Position numbers and translations under genes: made by a program
Shown here: piece after piece, positions 54,059 to 57,965 of the stretch
Position numbering within the stretch: position 1 is the first letter of the stretch
Layout: each line of letters opens with the position of its first letter
The notes under the pieces: generated by a model
Databases searched by the model: none
What the model was told of the DNA's origin: nothing
What the model saw: only the letters and a program-made list of their open reading frames with translations
Source of the DNA: CAYNTS01 sp964400495
GTDB lineage: Bacteria > Fidelibacterota > Marinisomatia > SCGC-AAA003-L08 > D37C17
Length of the DNA: 57,965 nt
Assembly (NCBI GenBank): GCA_964400495.1
Contig: CAYNTS010000005.1
Span: 1-57,965 of the forward strand
Direction: 5' to 3'

Positions 54059-54860
54059 AACAAAAATAATGGGAATTCTAAACCTAACGCCTGATTCATT
54101 TTATGATGGCGGTAAATATGTAGATTCCCAATGGTTGAATTCTAAATTACAGTCTCTCCTAAAAGCAGATATAATTGATATTGGTGCTGAGTCTTCGAGA
54201 CCAAACGCAACTCCACTAGATATTGGAGAAGAAAAAGATAGAATTTCAACTATTTTTGATTGGGTGTCAACTAATTCAGGTAAAGTATTCTCCATAGATT
54301 CGTATAAGCCCGAAGTAGCCAAATTTGCTTTAGATAATGGTTTTAATATGATTAACGATATTACAGGTGGTGGTAGTGATTTTGCAATGTTAGAAATTTC
54401 TGCTGAATACAATGTTCCAATCTGTATAATGCACATGCAAGGTTTACCTGAAACTATGCAGGTAAATCCAATGTATGATGATATCTTAGATAGTTTAAAA
54501 TTGTATTTTGAAAAAAGAATTAATACTGCAGTTAATTTAGGGGTTTCTGAAAGAAATTTAATTTTAGATCCAGGAATTGGTTTTGGAAAACGAATCATTA
54601 ATAATGATTTAATTTTAGCCAATTTGAATGAACTCAAAACATTTGGTTATCCAATTTTATTAGGAGTATCAAGAAAGTCTTTTTTAGAGGTAGAAAATGA
54701 TATCCCAAATGATAGGTTATCTGCAAGTATTGCAACAGCAACATTAGCTGTTTTAAATGGGGCAAATATTCTAAGAGTTCATGACGTTGATGAAACAATT
54801 AAGGCAGTACGTGTTTTAAATAGAATTCAAAATAGAAAAATAGAAATGGAAGTGGCATAA
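54045..54860 (+). CDS. folP: Dihydropteroate synthase
   Basis: The protein has 271 residues from a TTG at 54045; the first ATG (54069) would begin exactly at MGILNLTPDSFYDGG and remove the first strand, so I prefer TTG despite a weak ribosome site. Pterin-site motifs are IDIGAESSRPNA, FSIDSYKPEV, MINDITGG, CIMHMQGLPETMQ, LILDPGIGFGK, LLGVSRKSF and LRVHDV. It joins 6-hydroxymethyl-dihydropterin diphosphate and p-aminobenzoate in folate synthesis. Confidence 0.94.
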   Translation: MNQNKTKIMGILNLTPDSFYDGGKYVDSQWLNSKLQSLLKADIIDIGAESSRPNATPLDIGEEKDRISTIFDWVSTNSGKVFSIDSYKPEVAKFALDNGFNMINDITGGGSDFAMLEISAEYNVPICIMHMQGLPETMQVNPMYDDILDSLKLYFEKRINTAVNLGVSERNLILDPGIGFGKRIINNDLILANLNELKTFGYPILLGVSRKSFLEVENDIPNDRLSASIATATLAVLNGANILRVHDVDETIKAVRVLNRIQNRKIEMEVA

Positions 54861-55283
54861 ATGAAGAAAATAATATTATTTTTCCTTTTTAGCTTTATAT
54901 TTACACAGAACAACAGTCAAATTGTAAATGAAGGATTTACAATAAGCATTTGGGGACATGTTCAGCAACCTGGAATCATTCATGTAGATTTTAATAAATT
55001 AGATGTTGATTTAATTTACATTTTAAGTAAAGCTGGTGGACCTATGCCCGATGCAAAATTAAATAAAATTGAAATTATTTCTCAAGATTCAGGAAAACGG
55101 ATAATTAATCTGAAAGAAAAAATGAAAAATGGTGATTATTCAGATTTATTAATAAAACCGAATGATACAATTATTGTTAAACCAAAATTAATTTACAGCT
55201 TAAAAAATAATTCAAGTTTAATTCATACATTTTTATATATGGCAACATTAGGTTTGCAGATTTCATCGGCTCAACAAAATTAA
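54861..55283 (+). CDS. Exported SLBB-domain protein
   Basis: The protein has 140 residues. A signal peptide (1-15, ending IFTQ) is followed by a single beta-grasp SLBB domain: FTISIWGHVQQPGIIHVD, ILSKAGGPMPDAKL and LIKPNDTIIVKP. The domain is typical of polysaccharide export proteins, but the polysaccharide-export (Wza) domain and other capsule genes are missing here. A C-terminal hydrophobic stretch (LIHTFLYMATLGL) may be a membrane anchor. It starts right after folP, and its stop overlaps the prfB ATG by one base. Function unknown. Confidence 0.8.
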   Translation: MKKIILFFLFSFIFTQNNSQIVNEGFTISIWGHVQQPGIIHVDFNKLDVDLIYILSKAGGPMPDAKLNKIEIISQDSGKRIINLKEKMKNGDYSDLLIKPNDTIIVKPKLIYSLKNNSSLIHTFLYMATLGLQISSAQQN

Positions 55284-56396
55284 TGGATATCCAACAATTT
55301 AAAGATAATTTTGCTAACTCAAAGAAAAGATACCTTGAAATACGGAGGTACCTTTGACAAAAGTTCTTTAGAAAACAAGTTAAAAGAACTTCAAAATATT
55401 ACTGTTGAACAAAACTTTTGGGATAATTCTAATAATGCAAAGAAAATTCTCCAAAAAATAAATATTATTGAAACTGAAATAAAAATGTGGGAAAATTTCG
55501 ATAATAAATTTCAAGATACTGAATTATATTATGAATTATTAAATGAAGATGAATCCCTTCTTTCTGAAGCTATCGATTCTATTAATAAGTTAGATAATTT
55601 CACTGACAAAGTTGAAGTTAGAAAAATGTTAAATGGTGAAGATGACCATCGAGGTGCTATTCTTACAATTCATCCTGGTGCTGGAGGAACTGAATCACAA
55701 GATTGGGCTAGTATGTTGTTTAGATTATATTCACGATGGTGTGAAAAAAATAATTTAAAGGTTAAAATATTGGACTATCAAGATGGTGATGAAGCAGGAA
55801 TTAAAGATGTAAGCATTGAAATTCCTGGTGATTTTATTTATGGGCATTTAAAAGCAGAAAGAGGTGTACATAGATTAGTTCGTATTTCACCCTTTGATAG
55901 TAATTCTCGAAGACATACTTCGTTTGCATCCGTTTTTGTGTATCCATTAATTGAAGATGATATTGAAATTGACATTGATGAAAAAGAAATTAGAATTGAT
56001 ACCTATCGAGCAAGTGGAGCTGGAGGGCAACATGTTAATAAAACGGATTCTGCTGTACGAATTACGCACATTCCAACGAATATTGTGGTTCAGTGCCAAA
56101 ATCAACGTAGTCAGTTAAAAAATAAAAATGTTGCAATGAAAATGCTTAAAGCAAAATTATATCAAAACAAACAGGAAGAATTAGCGCTCGAACAGGAAAA
56201 ATTGGAAGGGCAGAAAAAAGAAATTGGTTGGGGTAGTCAAATTCGCTCGTATGTGTTTCATCCATACAATCTTGTTAAAGACCATCGCACAAAAGAAGAA
56301 ACATCAAACATCCAAGCCGTAATGGATGGTAGCATTGATAATTTTATTCGAGCATATTTATTAAAGAATTTGGAGAAAAATGAACGAGTTGGATAA
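55283..56396 (+). CDS. prfB: Peptide chain release factor 2, read through a programmed +1 frameshift
   Basis: The gene is join(55283..55354, 55356..56396), 370 residues. The zero frame starts at the ATG at 55283 and reaches an in-frame TGA at 55355-55357 after 24 codons. Shifting +1 at CTT continues with DKSSLENKLKEL. RF2 motifs are visible: the SPF tripeptide in RISPFDSNSRRH (UGA/UAA recognition) and GGQ in RASGAGGQHVNKTDSAV. RF2 releases peptides at UGA and UAA and controls its own level through this shift. Its end overlaps lysS by 17 bases. Confidence 0.96.
55344..55358 (+). other. prfB programmed frameshift site
   Basis: An internal Shine-Dalgarno-like GGAGG (55344-55348) lies three bases (TAC) before the slippery CTT TGA C (55352-55358). 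This is the same spacing and shift sequence as in E. coli prfB. Low RF2 lets the ribosome slip from CUU to UUU and read GAC. Confidence 0.95.
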
Positions 56397-57921
56397 ACAT
56401 AAAAGTTTAAAACAAATAATAGATTTTAGATTAGAAAAATTAGCTAATATTAGAGAAAATGGCTATGACCCTTTTCCTTATAAATATGATAAAACTCATA
56501 ATATTGATTCAATTATTGAAAATGGTGAAAGTGATATTGATTCAAAAGTAAATATTGCTGGAAGAATTGTATCAATGCGTAAGATGGGCAAGGCAAGTTT
56601 TATTCATATCCAAGATGCAACAGGCAAAATTCAATCATACGTTAGAAAAGATCAAATTCAAGAAAATGTATATGATGATGTTTTTAGAAATTTAGACTTG
56701 GGCGATATCGTAGGTATCGAGGGGCATATATTTGTTACTAAAATGGGAGAGCTTTCTGTGAAAGCCAAATCTCTAACATTGTTATCAAAAAATATAAGAC
56801 CACTACCAAATTTAAAAGAAAAAGATGGTGAAGCATTTAATGCATTTGATGATAAAGAATTAAGATATAGGCATAGACATTTAGATTTGATTGCAAATCC
56901 TGAAAGCAAATCAATTTTTGTAAAAAGAGCAAAAGTAATTTCAGCAATTCGCACATTTTTAAATGATAATGGATATATTGAAGTTGAAACTCCTGTGTTG
57001 CAGCCAATTTATGGAGGAGCATCTGCGCGTCCATTTATGACTCACCATAATACCTTAAAACAAGACTTATATCTTAGAATAGCTGATGAATTATATCTAA
57101 AAAAGTTAATTATTGGTGGGTTTGAAAAAGTATATGAATTAGCTAAAAATTTCAGAAATGAAGGTATGGATAGAAGTCACAATCCTGAATATACATCGTT
57201 AGAGTTTTACGAAGCATACAAAGATGTGTACGATATGATGGACTTTACAGAAAATCTTGTTAAAACTATTGCGAAATCTTTGGATATAAAAAATGTAGAA
57301 TTTTGTGGAAATAGTATTGATTTAACACAAAAATTTGAAAGACATTCTATATTTTCATTATTAGAAGATAAAATTGGTAAGTCTATTGAAAATTTTGATG
57401 AAAAACAATTGTTTGAACTAGCTAAATCAAAAAATATTTCTGTTGAAGAAAATATGAACTATGGGCAACTTCTTGATGCTATTTTTGGAGAAATTGTTGA
57501 ACCACATCTGATTAACCCCACATTTGTTACAGATTATCCAAAAGAGATTTCTCCGTTGGCAAAGTCTAAAAGAGATAGTGATGGGAGATTAGTAGAACGT
57601 TTTGAATTGTTCATATCTGGAATGGAATTTGCAAACTCATTTTCAGAATTAAATGATGCCGTTGATCAAAGAGAAAGACTTGAGAAACAAGCAAAATTAA
57701 GAGAACTTGGAGATGAAGAGGCACAAATTGTCGATGAAAGTTTTTTACAAGCAATTGAGTGTGGAATGCCTCCTACAGGAGGTGTCGGTATTGGTGTTGA
57801 TAGATTAGTAATGTTATTTACAGGGCAAAATTCAATTAAAGATGTCATTTTGTTTCCTGCAATGCGTCCTGAAAATATGTGTGAACTTCCTACATTTTAT
57901 CGGACACCCCAAGAGAGGTAA
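56380..57921 (+). CDS. lysS: Lysyl-tRNA synthetase (class II)
   Basis: The protein has 513 residues from an ATG inside the end of prfB (GGAG at 56372-56375). An N-terminal OB fold (VNIAGRIVSMRKMGKASFIHI) binds the anticodon. Class II motif 2 is FRNEGMDRSHNPEYTSLEFYEAY and motif 3 is GVGIGVDRLVMLFTG. It attaches lysine to tRNA-Lys. prfB-lysS order is common. Forty bases after its stop an ATG (57962) with GGAG at 57950-57953 may open the next gene, but the window ends there. Confidence 0.97.
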   Translation: MNELDKHKSLKQIIDFRLEKLANIRENGYDPFPYKYDKTHNIDSIIENGESDIDSKVNIAGRIVSMRKMGKASFIHIQDATGKIQSYVRKDQIQENVYDDVFRNLDLGDIVGIEGHIFVTKMGELSVKAKSLTLLSKNIRPLPNLKEKDGEAFNAFDDKELRYRHRHLDLIANPESKSIFVKRAKVISAIRTFLNDNGYIEVETPVLQPIYGGASARPFMTHHNTLKQDLYLRIADELYLKKLIIGGFEKVYELAKNFRNEGMDRSHNPEYTSLEFYEAYKDVYDMMDFTENLVKTIAKSLDIKNVEFCGNSIDLTQKFERHSIFSLLEDKIGKSIENFDEKQLFELAKSKNISVEENMNYGQLLDAIFGEIVEPHLINPTFVTDYPKEISPLAKSKRDSDGRLVERFELFISGMEFANSFSELNDAVDQRERLEKQAKLRELGDEEAQIVDESFLQAIECGMPPTGGVGIGVDRLVMLFTGQNSIKDVILFPAMRPENMCELPTFYRTPQER

Positions 57922-57965
57922 ATTACCAATCAAGAATGGTGTAATAAATGGAGACAAGAAAATGA

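Noticed and set aside
57948..57965. ATG at 57948 (five codons then TGA) and ATG at 57962 after lysS
   Set aside because: The first is too short to be a gene; the second has a plausible GGAG but only the start codon and one further base are in the window.

Overview
The window is a strongly A+T-rich stretch of a Gram-negative bacterial chromosome, with a TonB-type outer-membrane receptor, lipoproteins and periplasmic enzymes. The best taxonomic guess is the FCB superphylum, most likely marine Marinimicrobia (SAR406/Marinisomatota). This is inference: it rests on a carboxypeptidase-regulatory-like domain at the front of the TonB receptor, a huge cadherin-like protein ending in a 'YPNPFNP...LGQKV' FlgD-like/T9SS-type tail, dockerin-like ends on secreted enzymes, and Na+-based respiration (NQR plus an antiporter) beside an 11-subunit complex I. 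No 16S gene or other phylogenetic anchor lies in the window.

Region 1 (1-17.6 kb) is the accessory and secreted part. It holds the start of a D-amino-acid dehydrogenase gene (minus strand) and an unrecognised small protein with its own terminator. A TetR regulator with two palindromic operators overlaps a TonB-dependent receptor gene. Next come a 2956-residue repeat-rich surface protein and an overlapping lipoprotein gene. A second unit encodes a secreted peptidylarginine deiminase homologue and an M14 metallocarboxypeptidase, both ending in dockerin-like modules. A 236-bp non-coding stretch and a convergent proline dehydrogenase gene close the region.

Region 2 (18.8-39.0 kb) is an energy-conservation block. 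nuoABCDHIJKLMN is complex I without NuoE, F and G, and its NuoI carries an unusual C-terminal extension of three repeats. One acyl-CoA thioesterase gene separates it from nqrABCDEF-apbE. I also find a small nqrM-like gene, too short for routine ORF calling, on the opposite strand at the 3' end of apbE. A Na+/H+ antiporter-like gene and a universal stress protein gene follow. Together they suggest coupled H+ and Na+ circuits: NQR exports Na+, ApbE and NqrM mature it, and the antiporter exchanges Na+ for H+.

Region 3 (39.1-57.9 kb) is a dense, one-directional housekeeping block with many 1-17 bp gene overlaps: DHH phosphoesterase, dCTP deaminase, ispH, pdxS, pdxT, dxs, methylmalonyl-CoA mutase large subunit, PHP phosphoesterase, GCS2-type ligase, archaeal-type (type II) GAPDH, a metallo-beta-lactamase-fold hydrolase with no standard start codon, the tilS-hpt-ftsH-folP cluster, an SLBB protein, prfB with a textbook programmed +1 frameshift, and lysS.

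The observations most worth following are the NuoI three-repeat extension, the minus-strand nqrM, the deiminase/carboxypeptidase pair with dockerin tails, the hydrolase with an apparent AUA start, and the recent internal duplications in the giant surface protein. I saw no tRNA, rRNA, CRISPR array or insertion sequence.
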